Positions 41,135 to 49,221 of a stretch of 64,000 nucleotides of DNA are shown here, in pieces. A program made the position numbers and the translations under genes. Under the pieces are notes generated by a model that was not told where the DNA came from, ran no database searches, and saw only the letters and a program-made list of their open reading frames with translations. The stretch comes from Micromonospora lutea. GTDB taxonomy: Bacteria > Actinomycetota > Actinomycetes > Mycobacteriales > Micromonosporaceae. The stretch lies in the NCBI RefSeq assembly GCF_016863535.1, contig NZ_BOPB01000026.1:62001-126000 (forward strand), written 5' to 3'. Position 1 is the stretch's first letter; each line of letters begins with the position of its first letter.

Positions 41135-41578
41135 ATGTCAGACCTGCCCCATTCCGCAGCCGACCTGCTACCCCTGCTGACCCGCGCCGAGCGGCTGCTC
41201 TCGCGCCGGGTCGGCGCAGTGCTCGCCACCGAGTCGCTCAGCATCGAGGCGTGGCGGGTGCTCTGCCTGCTCGCCGACGGCCTCGGGCACCCGATGAGCG
41301 AGGTCGCCGCCGAAACGTCGCTGCCGCCCGGCACCCTGACCAAGCTGGTCGACCAGCTCGTCGACCGCAACCTCGTGTTCCGCCGGGTCGACCCGCTCGA
41401 CCGCCGTCGCATCCGCGCCTACCTCACCGCCCGGGGCCGCCGCGAGCACGAGCGGATCGACGCGGACATCCGCACCGACCTGGCCGAGTTCGACACGTCG
41501 AGAGACGGCGACCTGGCCGGGCTGCTCGATGCCCTGATCACCCGTCTGCACAGTCGCCGCGCCCCGACTCCGGTCTGA
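41135..41578 (+). CDS. MarR-family transcriptional regulator
   Basis: A 147-residue winged-helix regulator: LSIEAWRVLCLLADGLGHPMSEVAAETSLPPGTLTKLVDQLVDRNLVFRRVDPLDRRRIRAYLTARGRREHE. The wing motif DPxDRRRxRAYLT is typical of MarR. GGGAG lies 4 bases before the ATG. The short divergent region to the AmiC-like gene contains the 8-bp palindrome CTCGCGAG (41116-41123), a candidate operator. The last 41 bases overlap the 3' end of ureD on the opposite strand. It probably regulates the urea locus. Confidence 0.88.
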   Translation: MSDLPHSAADLLPLLTRAERLLSRRVGAVLATESLSIEAWRVLCLLADGLGHPMSEVAAETSLPPGTLTKLVDQLVDRNLVFRRVDPLDRRRIRAYLTARGRREHERIDADIRTDLAEFDTSRDGDLAGLLDALITRLHSRRAPTPV

Positions 41579-42320
41579 CACCGAGCAGTTCCGCGGTCCT
41601 GGTATCCGGTTCGAGGTACCGCCGGAGGGTGTGCGCGTCCGGTGCGGTGGCGCTCCACAGGGTCGCCGGGCCACCGGCCAGCGGCAGCCGGGCGTGGGTC
41701 GGCCACACCGCCGGTGGCTCGGGTGGCCGGGTCGGGTCCACGACCAGCAGCGAGCCGGTGGCCGGTGCACCGGCCAGCACCGCCGGACCGGCCCAGCCGG
41801 GCGCGTTCGGCCCGACCGCCAGGGACTGCCGCAGCAATGGCCGGCCGGCCAGATCGACCCACGTGTTGATCTCGACGTCGCCCGGCTGCTCGCCGTGCCG
41901 GCCGCAGATCAGCTCGTCGCGCCAGTGCAGCGTGCCGCCCGCCGCAACGTCGACTTGCGCGTCGGCCACATGCGCGCAGCCCGCCGCCGCGACCAGTTGC
42001 TCGGGTAGCCAGTGCAGGACGGCCTGCTCCGACACGCTCGCCCGGACCAGCATCCGGGACACCGCGCCGGGGCGACCGGGCAGCGCGATCGAGGCGGCCA
42101 CGGTGTGCACCCGGACGCGCGCGCCCTGGTCGACCTCGATCTCCAGCCGCAGGTCGTCGCCGGCGAGCGGCCCGGCCGCACCGCCGACGACGTACACCGT
42201 GACGCCACCGTCCGACGCCGGGACCTGGCGCAGCAGCAGCGGGCTCTCCCCGCGCAGCTCGGCCAGGGTGGTGCGGCCGTGCCGGTCGGCGCGGGCCACC
42301 AGCCGGGCGGTGGCCCGCAT
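41538..42320 (-). CDS. ureD: Urease accessory protein UreD
   Basis: A 260-residue UreD/UreH protein, which binds apo-urease and helps load nickel with UreF and UreG. Family marks: GDDLRLEIEVDQGARVRVHTVAASIALPG and EQAVLHWLPEQLVAAAGCAHVADAQVDVAAGGTLHWRDELICGRHGEQPG. The start shares a T with the ureG stop (TGATG). Last gene of ureABCFGD; its 3' end overlaps the convergent marR gene by 41 bases. Confidence 0.92.
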   Translation of the reverse strand: MRATARLVARADRHGRTTLAELRGESPLLLRQVPASDGGVTVYVVGGAAGPLAGDDLRLEIEVDQGARVRVHTVAASIALPGRPGAVSRMLVRASVSEQAVLHWLPEQLVAAAGCAHVADAQVDVAAGGTLHWRDELICGRHGEQPGDVEINTWVDLAGRPLLRQSLAVGPNAPGWAGPAVLAGAPATGSLLVVDPTRPPEPPAVWPTHARLPLAGGPATLWSATAPDAHTLRRYLEPDTRTAELLGVRPESGRGDCADG

Positions 42321-43057
42321 CAGGCCTGCCCGGCGGGTACCGGGTGGTCCGCGTGCGCGGTCGCGGACCGGTGGTGGGCCAGTTCGTGACGGATCCAGCC
42401 GGCGACCCGGGTCGCCAGCGGGTCCTCGGTGATCGACTGGAACACCGTGGGCAGGTCGCCCCGGCGGGCACGCGCGTCGCGGTCCATCACCGACAGGTCG
42501 GCACCGACCATCGATGCCAGGTCCGTCTTGTTGATGACCAGCAGGTCGGCGGCGGTCACCCCGGGGCCGCCCTTGCGGGGCACCTTGTCACCGCCGGCCA
42601 CGTCCACCACGAAGATCTGCCGGTCGACCAACCCTCGGCTGAACGTGGCGGTCAGGTTGTCGCCGCCACTCTCCACCAGCACCAGATCCAGTGGTCCCAG
42701 CGCCTCGATCAGTTCGTCGATGGCGTCGAGGTTCGCGCCGATGTCGTCGCGGATGGCGGTGTGCGGGCAGCAGCCCGTCTCGACCGCCCGGATCCGAGCG
42801 GGGTCGAGCACCCCGGCCCGCTTGAGGAAGTCGGCGTCCTCGGTGGTGTAGATGTCGTTGGTCACCACACCGAGCCGCAGCTCGTCGGCGAAGGCCCGGC
42901 ACAGCGCCGCGACCAGTGCGGTCTTGCCGGAGCCGACCGGCCCTCCGATGCCGACCCGCAGCGCCCGCGCCGCGGCGGGCAGCGGGGCGTGCGGGTCGAC
43001 CCCCGGCTCGGGGTGGGTGTGGGGAACGGACTCGTCGTGGTCGAATTCAGGACGCAA
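42320..43057 (-). CDS. ureG: Urease accessory GTPase UreG
   Basis: A 245-residue GTPase that drives nickel insertion. P-loop GIGGPVGSGKTALVAALCRA; the nickel-binding motif TGCCPHTAIRDD has an extra Cys beside the usual Cys-Pro-His; VLVESGGDNLTATFSRGL, GDKVPRKGGPG and LLVINKTDLA complete the G motifs. The short N-terminal extension has His residues (HDESVPHTHPEPG). The TTG at 43057 was chosen because GGGAGG lies 9 bases upstream; ATG 43081 has none. It overlaps ureF by 11 bases. Confidence 0.93.
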   Translation of the reverse strand: MRPEFDHDESVPHTHPEPGVDPHAPLPAAARALRVGIGGPVGSGKTALVAALCRAFADELRLGVVTNDIYTTEDADFLKRAGVLDPARIRAVETGCCPHTAIRDDIGANLDAIDELIEALGPLDLVLVESGGDNLTATFSRGLVDRQIFVVDVAGGDKVPRKGGPGVTAADLLVINKTDLASMVGADLSVMDRDARARRGDLPTVFQSITEDPLATRVAGWIRHELAHHRSATAHADHPVPAGQA

Positions 43058-43787
43058 AGAGACGCACCTCCCAGGTGACATGCGCTTCGGCATGGATGTC
43101 GGCGAGCGGAGCGGCGGCGGCCGGCAGCCGTTCCGGTGGTTGTTCGGCGGCCCGCGCCGCCCGCGCCGCGACGGCGTCGCAGTCTCCGGCGAGCCGCACC
43201 AGCAGTGCCTGGACCTGGTACGGGTCCAGGCCGAGCAGACGTACGGCGGCGCTGGCCGAACCGGTCACCGTCGCGTAGGCGGCGACCGTGGCCACCTGTC
43301 CCGGTTCGAGACCGGCGGCGACGCCGACCAGCCCCAGCACCAGCGGCTGGTGCGGACCGTCCGAGGTGGCGGGCAGGTCGTCGAAGGTCGCCTGCGGCCA
43401 GATCTCCCGGCCCGCCCGGCGCAGCGCCCGGCCCTGCCGGCGGGAGACCGTCCGCTGGGCCGGCGAGGCGGTCCGGGCGTCCAACTCGGCGTCGAGCCGG
43501 GCGAGCGCGGCGCGACGCGCGACACCGAGGTGGGTGAGCTCCGCCGGTCGGTGGCCGTCGACCGCCGACGGGCCCGGGGAGCCGCTGGCCGCCCGGCAGG
43601 ATGCCGCGGCGAAGGCCGCCGCGACCAGGCCGGCGGTGGCGAGCCGCCCGCGCAGGTACTCCCCCAGCGTGGCGAGATCCCTGACCCGACCGGCGGCGAC
43701 GGCCGCCTCCAACCCGGCGGAGTGGGCGTGCGCCCCGGCCGGGAAGCGCCCATCGGCGAGGAGCAGCAGCATCGTCGGGGTGGCCAT
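43047..43787 (-). CDS. ureF: Urease accessory protein UreF
   Basis: A 246-residue helical UreF, which joins UreD and activates UreG. Family sequence: LLLLADGRFPAGAHAHSAGLEAAVAAG, QPLVLGLVGVAAGL, AAYATVTGSASAAVRLLGLDP. The start shares a T with the ureC stop (TGATG), so translation is coupled. No ureE, the nickel-binding chaperone, is found in the operon; the His-rich N terminus of UreG may partly replace it. Confidence 0.92.
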   Translation of the reverse strand: MATPTMLLLLADGRFPAGAHAHSAGLEAAVAAGRVRDLATLGEYLRGRLATAGLVAAAFAAASCRAASGSPGPSAVDGHRPAELTHLGVARRAALARLDAELDARTASPAQRTVSRRQGRALRRAGREIWPQATFDDLPATSDGPHQPLVLGLVGVAAGLEPGQVATVAAYATVTGSASAAVRLLGLDPYQVQALLVRLAGDCDAVAARAARAAEQPPERLPAAAAPLADIHAEAHVTWEVRLFAS

Positions 43788-45490
43788 CAGAACAGGAAGT
43801 AGCGCTGGGCCATGGGCAGTTCGGCCACCGGGTCGGGTTCGACCACCACGCCGTCGATGCGGACGGTGAAGGTGTCCGGGTCGACCTCGATCCGCGGCAG
43901 CGCGCCGTTCTCCGGCAGATCCGTCTTGCCCCGGGACCGCACGTCGGTCACCGGCACCACCCGGCGTCGCACGTCCAGCCGCAGTCCGGCCTCCAGCGCG
44001 GCGGGGGCCACGAAGGCCAGGCTGGTGGCGGCGGCCGCACCGCCGTACGCGCCGAACATCGGCCGGGGCAGCATCGGCTGCGGGGTCGGGATCGAGGCGT
44101 TCGCGTCACCCAGCTGGGCGTACGCGATCATGCCGCCCTTGATGACCAGGTGCGGGCGTACGCCGAAGAAGGCCGGCTCCCACAGCACCAGGTCGGCGAG
44201 CTTACCCGGCTCCACCGACCCGATCTCGTGGTCGAGACCGTTGGCCATCGCCGCGCAGATGGTGTACTTCGCGACGTACCGGCGGGCCCGGTGGTTGTCG
44301 GCGGCGCCGTCGCCGGGCAGCGTGCCCACCCTGGCCTTCATCACGTGCGCGCTCTGCCAGGTACGCAGCACGATCTCCCCGATCCGGCCCATCGCCTGCG
44401 AGTCGGAGCCGATGATGGAGATCGCGCCGAGGTCGTGCAGCAGGTCCTCGGCGGCCATCGTGGATGGCCGGATCCGGCTTTCGGCGAAGGCCAGATCCTC
44501 CGGCACCGCCGGGTTGAGGTGGTGGCAGACCATCAGCATGTCGAGGTGCTCGGCGAGGGTGTTGCGGGTGTACGGGCGGGTCGGGTTGGTCGACGAGGGC
44601 AGCACGTTCGGCTCACCGGCGACGGTGATGATGTCCGGCGCGTGCCCGCCACCGGCACCCTCGGTGTGGTACGAGTGGATCGCCCGACCGCCGATCGCGC
44701 GCAGCGTGTCGGCGACGAACCCGGCCTCGTTCAGGGTGTCGGTGTGGATGGAGACCTGCACGCCGGAGGCGTCCGCCACCCGCAGGCAGGCGTCGATCGC
44801 CGCTGGGGTGGTGCCCCAGTCCTCGTGCAGCTTGAAGCCGCCCGCCCCGGCTCGCAGCTGCTCCCACAGCGCCTCCTCGGAGACGGTGTTGCCCTTGCCG
44901 AGCAGCAGGACGTTGACCGGAAACGTGTCAAGGGCCTCGTGCATCCGGGCCAGGTGCCAGGCGTTCGGGGTGACGGTGGTGGCCCGGGTACCCTCGGCCG
45001 GGCCGGTGCCACCGCCGACCAGCGTGGTGACCCCGCTGGCGAGGGCCTCGGTGACGATCTGTGGGCAGATGAAGTGCACGTGGGTGTCGACCGCCCCGGC
45101 GGTGAGGATCCGGCCGTTGCCGGCAATCACCTCGGTGGCCGGGCCGATGACCAGCTCCGGATGGACACCGTCCATGGTGTCCGGATTGCCGGCCCGACCC
45201 AGCGCCACGATCCGGCCGTCCCGCAAGCCCACGTCGGCCTTCACCACCCCCCAGTGGTCGAGGACGACCGCCCCGGTGATGACGGTGTCCAGCGCGCCTT
45301 CGGCGCGGGTCGCCCGGGACTGGCCCATCGACTCGCGGATCACCTTGCCGCCGCCGAAGACCGCCTCGTCGCCGCCGGCACAGTGGTCGTGCTCGACCTC
45401 GATCAACAGGTTGGTGTCGGCCAGCCGGATCCGGTCGCCGGTGCTGGGTCCGTACAGGGCGACGTACCGGTCCCGGTCCACGGTGCTCAT
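43787..45490 (-). CDS. ureC: Urease alpha subunit
   Basis: The 567-residue catalytic subunit hydrolyses urea to ammonia and carbamate at a di-nickel site. All key motifs are intact: nickel ligands AVDTHVHFICP, the carbamylated Lys in GAGGFKLHEDWG, His in VQVSIHTDTLNEAGFV and AIHSYHTEGAGGGHAPD, the flap Cys in MVCHHLNPAVPEDLAFAESRI, and Asp in GSDSQAMGR. Normal length. The ATG at 45490 overlaps the ureB stop by 4 bases. Confidence 0.98.
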   Translation of the reverse strand: MSTVDRDRYVALYGPSTGDRIRLADTNLLIEVEHDHCAGGDEAVFGGGKVIRESMGQSRATRAEGALDTVITGAVVLDHWGVVKADVGLRDGRIVALGRAGNPDTMDGVHPELVIGPATEVIAGNGRILTAGAVDTHVHFICPQIVTEALASGVTTLVGGGTGPAEGTRATTVTPNAWHLARMHEALDTFPVNVLLLGKGNTVSEEALWEQLRAGAGGFKLHEDWGTTPAAIDACLRVADASGVQVSIHTDTLNEAGFVADTLRAIGGRAIHSYHTEGAGGGHAPDIITVAGEPNVLPSSTNPTRPYTRNTLAEHLDMLMVCHHLNPAVPEDLAFAESRIRPSTMAAEDLLHDLGAISIIGSDSQAMGRIGEIVLRTWQSAHVMKARVGTLPGDGAADNHRARRYVAKYTICAAMANGLDHEIGSVEPGKLADLVLWEPAFFGVRPHLVIKGGMIAYAQLGDANASIPTPQPMLPRPMFGAYGGAAAATSLAFVAPAALEAGLRLDVRRRVVPVTDVRSRGKTDLPENGALPRIEVDPDTFTVRIDGVVVEPDPVAELPMAQRYFLF

Positions 45491-45810
45491 GCCGTCCGTC
45501 CTTCGTCCAGCGCTCCCGCGCACTCGCCACGCAGACCCGGCACGATCCGTGCGCCACCCAGCGGCACCAGATCCACCGGGCGGCTCACGCCCGGCTCGAA
45601 ACGCACCGAGGTCCCGGCCGGTACGGCGAGCCGCTGCCCCCAGGCGGCGTCCCGATCGAAGTCCAGCGCCGGGTTGGCCTCGGCGAAGTGGTAGTGCGAC
45701 CCGACCTGCACCGGCCGGTCACCAGTGTTGACCACCGTCACCACCGTCACCGGCCGCCCGGCGTTGATCTCGACGGGTCCGGTCGCCGGCAGGATCTCCC
45801 CGGGGATCAC
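45487..45810 (-). CDS. ureB: Urease beta subunit
   Basis: A 107-residue structural subunit: IPGEILPATGPVEINAGR, NTGDRPVQVGSHYHFAEANPALDFDRDAAWGQRLAVPAGTSVRFEPG. The GTG at 45810 overlaps the ureA stop by 4 bases. Separate ureA, ureB and ureC genes are the common actinobacterial arrangement. Confidence 0.96.
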   Translation of the reverse strand: MIPGEILPATGPVEINAGRPVTVVTVVNTGDRPVQVGSHYHFAEANPALDFDRDAAWGQRLAVPAGTSVRFEPGVSRPVDLVPLGGARIVPGLRGECAGALDEGRTA

Positions 45811-46109
45811 GGGATCGGGTGGTGCACCGTCACCAACTTGGTGCCGTCCGGGAACGTCGCCTCCACCTGCACCTCCCTCAGCAACTCGGGGATGCCGTCC
45901 TGCACGTCGTCGCGGCTGAGCACGGTACGGCCGGCGGCCATCAGATCGACCACGGACGCACCGTCGCGCGCCCCTTCGAGCAGGAAAGCGGTGATCACCG
46001 CGACGGCTTCCGGATAGTTGAGGCGCAGGCCGCGCTCGCGGCGACGCCGGGCGACATCGGCCGCCACATGAACGAGCAGGCGGTCCTGCTCGTGGGGGGT
46101 GAGATACAC
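45807..46109 (-). CDS. ureA: Urease gamma subunit
   Basis: A 100-residue structural subunit, the normal family length: YLTPHEQDRLLVHVAADVARRRRERGLRLNYPEAVAVITAFLLEGARDG and VQVEATFPDGTKLVTVHHPIP. The GTG at 46109 has GGGAG 5 bases upstream. First gene of the tightly overlapping ureABCFGD operon. Confidence 0.96.
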   Translation of the reverse strand: MYLTPHEQDRLLVHVAADVARRRRERGLRLNYPEAVAVITAFLLEGARDGASVVDLMAAGRTVLSRDDVQDGIPELLREVQVEATFPDGTKLVTVHHPIP

Positions 46110-46429
46110 GGGTGCTCCCGGTGGATGTCCGCGCCCGCCGGCTCGACGCCTCGACGCGCCGCCACACGGTTCGGGGTTCGCCCGCCGGTACCCCACCACG
46201 CGCGTCGAGCCTGGGAGTTCCACCCTCCCGGCCCACGTGGTGAACCACCGGCGGTGTCTTCGGATGCGGACCGCACCGCCCACCGCTGACCAGACCGTAA
46301 GGGATCACGCGGTTCGTCGGCAACACCCTCGACGGGTGTACGCACCCGATTCCGCCTGGGTTGCCCCAGAGTGAGGCCGGTCATAACGGGTGGACGTTGG
46401 CCCATCACGGGCTGCTAGCCTCGGCGGCA
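46110..46429. other. Divergent promoter region, urease and riboswitch operons
   Basis: A 320-base gap with no credible gene. It must contain the ureA promoter (minus) and the riboswitch promoter (plus). An extended -10, TGCTAGCCT (46413-46421), stands 8 bases before the aptamer. ACACCC/GGGTGT (46323-46328 and 46334-46339) form a 6-bp dyad that could be a urease operator. Confidence 0.5.
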
Positions 46430-46542
46430 GGTCATGAGCGCCAGCGTCAAGCCCCGGCTCGCTGGCCGGCAACCCTCCACCGCGCAGGGGTGCCCCGGGT
46501 GAGGACCAGGCATCGGAGCGACCACCGGTGCAAGCGTGGCCT
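46430..46542 (+). ncRNA. SAM-IV riboswitch upstream of amino acid ABC operon
   Basis: The SAM-IV core is nearly complete: GGTCATGAGCGCCAGCGTC, AAGCCCCGGCTCGCTGGCC, GGCAACCCTCCACCGCG, GGGGTGCCCCGGGTGAGGACC, then GTGCAAGCGTGG as the pseudoknot strand. It shares the same core as the minus-strand copy at 18482-18599. It precedes a Cys-ending leader peptide and an amino acid importer, so S-adenosylmethionine should repress uptake of a sulfur amino acid. Confidence 0.93.
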
Positions 46543-46576
46543 GGATCCCCAGGTCATCACGACCTTGAGGAGAGCC

Positions 46577-46678
46577 ATGTCGTACCGTAGTCGATCCGCT
46601 CCCGTGGCGATCCGCCTCGACCTGACGGAGCGCCGGCACATCGACATGATGCGGATTTGTACCGCCGCGTGTAGCTGA
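46577..46678 (+). CDS. Cysteine-type leader peptide
   Basis: A 33-residue ORF reading MSYRSRSAPVAIRLDL, TERRHIDMMRICTAACS, with GAGGAGAG 4 bases upstream. The core RRHxDxxR followed by Cys codons at the very end matches the short actinobacterial leader peptides found before sulfur-assimilation genes, where ribosome stalling at Cys codons reports cysteine supply. It lies between the SAM-IV riboswitch and the binding-protein gene, 131 bases before the latter. Confidence 0.82.
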   Translation: MSYRSRSAPVAIRLDLTERRHIDMMRICTAACS

Positions 46679-46809
46679 CCGCGTCGCCGGTCGCCGGACC
46701 CTGACGGTTCGGCGGCCTCCCTGTCATCGATCCATCCCAGCGGTCCGCCCACCGGCGGACCGTCGGTGCGGCACGTCCGTGCCCACCGTCGCTCATCCAG
46801 GAGAGACCT

Positions 46810-47658
46810 GTGCGATTCCTTCCTACCCTGAGCCGGGCCGCCGCCGTCGGCGTCGCCGCGATCCTCGCTGCCACCACCCTGACCGCCTGCGGCTCGGACT
46901 CCGCCGGCGACGCCGCCGACAACCCGTACCAGCTGCTCCAGCCGGGAGTGCTGCGGGCCGGCACGCTCACCGACGCCCCGCCGAACGTGTACCTCAAGGA
47001 CGGCAAGTTCACCGGCTTCGACAACGACCTGCTGGTCGCCGTCGCTGACAAGCTCGGCCTGAAGGTTGAGTTCGTCGGCACCGACTTCTCGGGGCTGCTC
47101 GCCCAGGTCAACAACCGCAAGTTCGACGTCGGCAGCTCCTCGATCACCATCACCGAGGCGCGCAAGAAGACCGTCGACTTCGGCAACGGGTACGACTTCG
47201 GCTACTTCGGGCTCGACGTACCCGCCGGGTCGGCGTTGCGCAGCTTCGACGAGCTGCCCGGCAAGCGGGTGGTGGTCGTGCAGGGCACCGTCCAGGACGA
47301 CTACGCCACCGGCAAGGGCCTGGACCCGGTACGGGTGGCCGACTACAACGGCGCGATCAACCAGCTCAAGGCCGGCACCGCGGACGCGTGGATCGCCCCC
47401 GCGGAGATCGGTGAGAAGACCGCCGCGGACAGCGGCGGCAAGATCACGGTCGCCGCGAAGGAACTCAGCCCGGCACCCACCGCGTACGCCTTCGCCAAGG
47501 GCAACGACGCGCTGCGCGAGGCGCTGAACAAGGCCCTCGACGAGGTGATCGCCGACGGCACCTGGACCCGCCTTCAGCAGCAGTACTACCCGGGCCGACC
47601 GATCCCGGCCGACTTCACCCCGGGCAGCGGTGACGTGACGGTGCCGGCTACCTCCTGA
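46810..47658 (+). CDS. Polar amino acid ABC transporter substrate-binding lipoprotein
   Basis: A 282-residue lipoprotein (signal VGVAAILAATTLTACG) of the type 2 binding fold (SBP_bac_3): GVLRAGTLTDAPPNVYLKDGKFTGFDNDLLVAVADKLGLKVEFV, FDVGSSSITITEARKKTVDF, GKRVVVVQGTVQDDYA. The GTG at 46810 has GGAGAG 5 bases upstream. The riboswitch and leader peptide upstream point to cystine, cysteine or methionine as ligand; sequence alone does not decide which. Confidence 0.9.
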   Translation: MRFLPTLSRAAAVGVAAILAATTLTACGSDSAGDAADNPYQLLQPGVLRAGTLTDAPPNVYLKDGKFTGFDNDLLVAVADKLGLKVEFVGTDFSGLLAQVNNRKFDVGSSSITITEARKKTVDFGNGYDFGYFGLDVPAGSALRSFDELPGKRVVVVQGTVQDDYATGKGLDPVRVADYNGAINQLKAGTADAWIAPAEIGEKTAADSGGKITVAAKELSPAPTAYAFAKGNDALREALNKALDEVIADGTWTRLQQQYYPGRPIPADFTPGSGDVTVPATS

Positions 47659-47693
47659 GGTAGGACGACCAGCGAGCAGGGCGGAGGTTGACC

Positions 47694-48476
47694 GTGGATC
47701 CGTTGCGCACCCTGTGGGAGACGTTCTTCGACTGGGAGTCGATGCGTGAGGCGCTCCCCGAGATGATCACCGTCGGGTTGCCGAACACGCTGATCCTGGC
47801 GGTCACCGCCGCCCTGCTCGGCTCGGCGATGGGCATCGTCCTGGCGGTGGCGGGGATCTCGCGTACCCGCTGGTTGCGCTGGCCGGCGCGGGTGTACACC
47901 GACGTGTTCCGGGGCCTGCCAGCGGCGGCGACGATCCTGCTGATCGGGGTCGGGCTGGCGCCCCTGGGCATGCAGGTGTGGGGACCCAACCCGTACCCGC
48001 TGGGCATCCTGGCGCTGTCCCTGATCGCCTCGGCGTACCTCGGGGAGATCTTCCGCTCCGGCATCCAGTCGGTGGAGGCCACCCAGTTGGAGGCGGCCCG
48101 CGCGTTGGGGTTCTCCTGGCGTGAGGCGATGCGGAGGGTGATCATCCCGCAGGGGATCCGGCGGATCCTGCCGGCCTGGGTGAACCAGCTGATCGCCCTG
48201 ATCAAGGACTCCAGTCTGGTCTACTTCCTCGGCCTGCTGGCCAGCCAGCGGGAGCTGTTCCGGATCGGGCAGGACTACGCGGCCAACACCGGCAACCAGT
48301 CGGCGCTGCTGCTGGCGGGCCTGTTCTACCTCGTGCTGACGGTGCCGCTGACCCACGTCGTCAACTGGATCGACAGGCGTCTGCGGCAGGGTCGACCGGC
48401 GACCGCGCCGACCAACGACGACCCCGACGACCTTGACCTGGCGCTGCCCGGCGCCGCCGGAGGCAACCAACGATGA
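47694..48476 (+). CDS. Polar amino acid ABC transporter permease
   Basis: A 260-residue HisM/GlnP-type permease with about five helices: ITVGLPNTLILAVTAALLGSAMGIVLAVAGIS, VYTDVFRGLPAAATILLI, and the EAA loop EATQLEAARALGFSWREAMRRVIIPQGIRRILPAWVNQLIALIKDSSL. The GTG at 47694 has GGAGG 6 bases upstream. It overlaps the ATPase gene by 4 bases. It forms one importer with its neighbours. Confidence 0.92.
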   Translation: MDPLRTLWETFFDWESMREALPEMITVGLPNTLILAVTAALLGSAMGIVLAVAGISRTRWLRWPARVYTDVFRGLPAAATILLIGVGLAPLGMQVWGPNPYPLGILALSLIASAYLGEIFRSGIQSVEATQLEAARALGFSWREAMRRVIIPQGIRRILPAWVNQLIALIKDSSLVYFLGLLASQRELFRIGQDYAANTGNQSALLLAGLFYLVLTVPLTHVVNWIDRRLRQGRPATAPTNDDPDDLDLALPGAAGGNQR

Positions 48477-49204
48477 GTACCTCGGTCAGTCTGAGCCTGC
48501 GCGACGTGCACCTGGCCTTCGGGCGTCACCAGGTGCTGCGCGGGGTGGATCTGGACGTCACGCGCGGCGGCACCGCGTGTGTGATCGGCCCCTCCGGCTC
48601 GGGCAAGTCAACCCTGCTGCGCACCATCAACCGGCTGCTCGAACCGGACCGTGGCGACGTGCTGCTGGACGGGCGCAGCGTGCTGCGCGACGACCCGGAC
48701 GCCCTGCGCCAGCGCATCGGCATGGTGTTCCAGCAGTTCAACCTCTTCCCCCACATGAGCGTGCTGCGCAACATCACCCTGCCGTTGCGCCGCATCCGCA
48801 AACTCGGCGAGGACGAGGCCGTGACCCGGGCCCGGACCGAACTCGACCGGGTCGGGCTGGCCGCCAAGGCCGACGCCCGGCCCGCGCAGCTCTCCGGTGG
48901 GCAGCAGCAGCGGGTGGCCATCGCCCGCGCGCTGGCCATGCAGCCGCAGGTGATGCTCTTCGACGAGGCCACCTCGGCGCTGGACCCGGAACTGGTCAAG
49001 GGGGTGCTGGCGCTGATGGCGGAGCTCTCCGCCCAGGGCATGACCATGGTGGTCGTCACCCACGAGATGGGTTTCGCCCGTCAGGTCGCCGACACCGTCG
49101 CCTTCATGGACGCCGGACGGGTGCTGGAGGCCGGCGAACCGCAGGCCGTCTTCGAGTCGCCGCAGCACCCCCGCCTGCGCCGCTTCCTCTCCCAGGTGCT
49201 GTGA
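48473..49204 (+). CDS. Polar amino acid ABC transporter ATP-binding protein
   Basis: A 243-residue GlnQ/TcyN-type ATPase: Walker A GPSGSGKST, Q-loop MVFQQFNLFPHMSVLRNI, signature LSGGQQQRVAIARALAMQP, Walker B VMLFDEATSALDPELV, switch VVTHEMGFARQVAD. It overlaps the permease stop by 4 bases and ends the riboswitch-controlled operon. A small dyad, CCGTCG/CGACGG (49212-49231), follows between the convergent genes. Confidence 0.94.
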   Translation: MSTSVSLSLRDVHLAFGRHQVLRGVDLDVTRGGTACVIGPSGSGKSTLLRTINRLLEPDRGDVLLDGRSVLRDDPDALRQRIGMVFQQFNLFPHMSVLRNITLPLRRIRKLGEDEAVTRARTELDRVGLAAKADARPAQLSGGQQQRVAIARALAMQPQVMLFDEATSALDPELVKGVLALMAELSAQGMTMVVVTHEMGFARQVADTVAFMDAGRVLEAGEPQAVFESPQHPRLRRFLSQVL

Positions 49205-49221
49205 CCTCTGACCGTCGTTGA

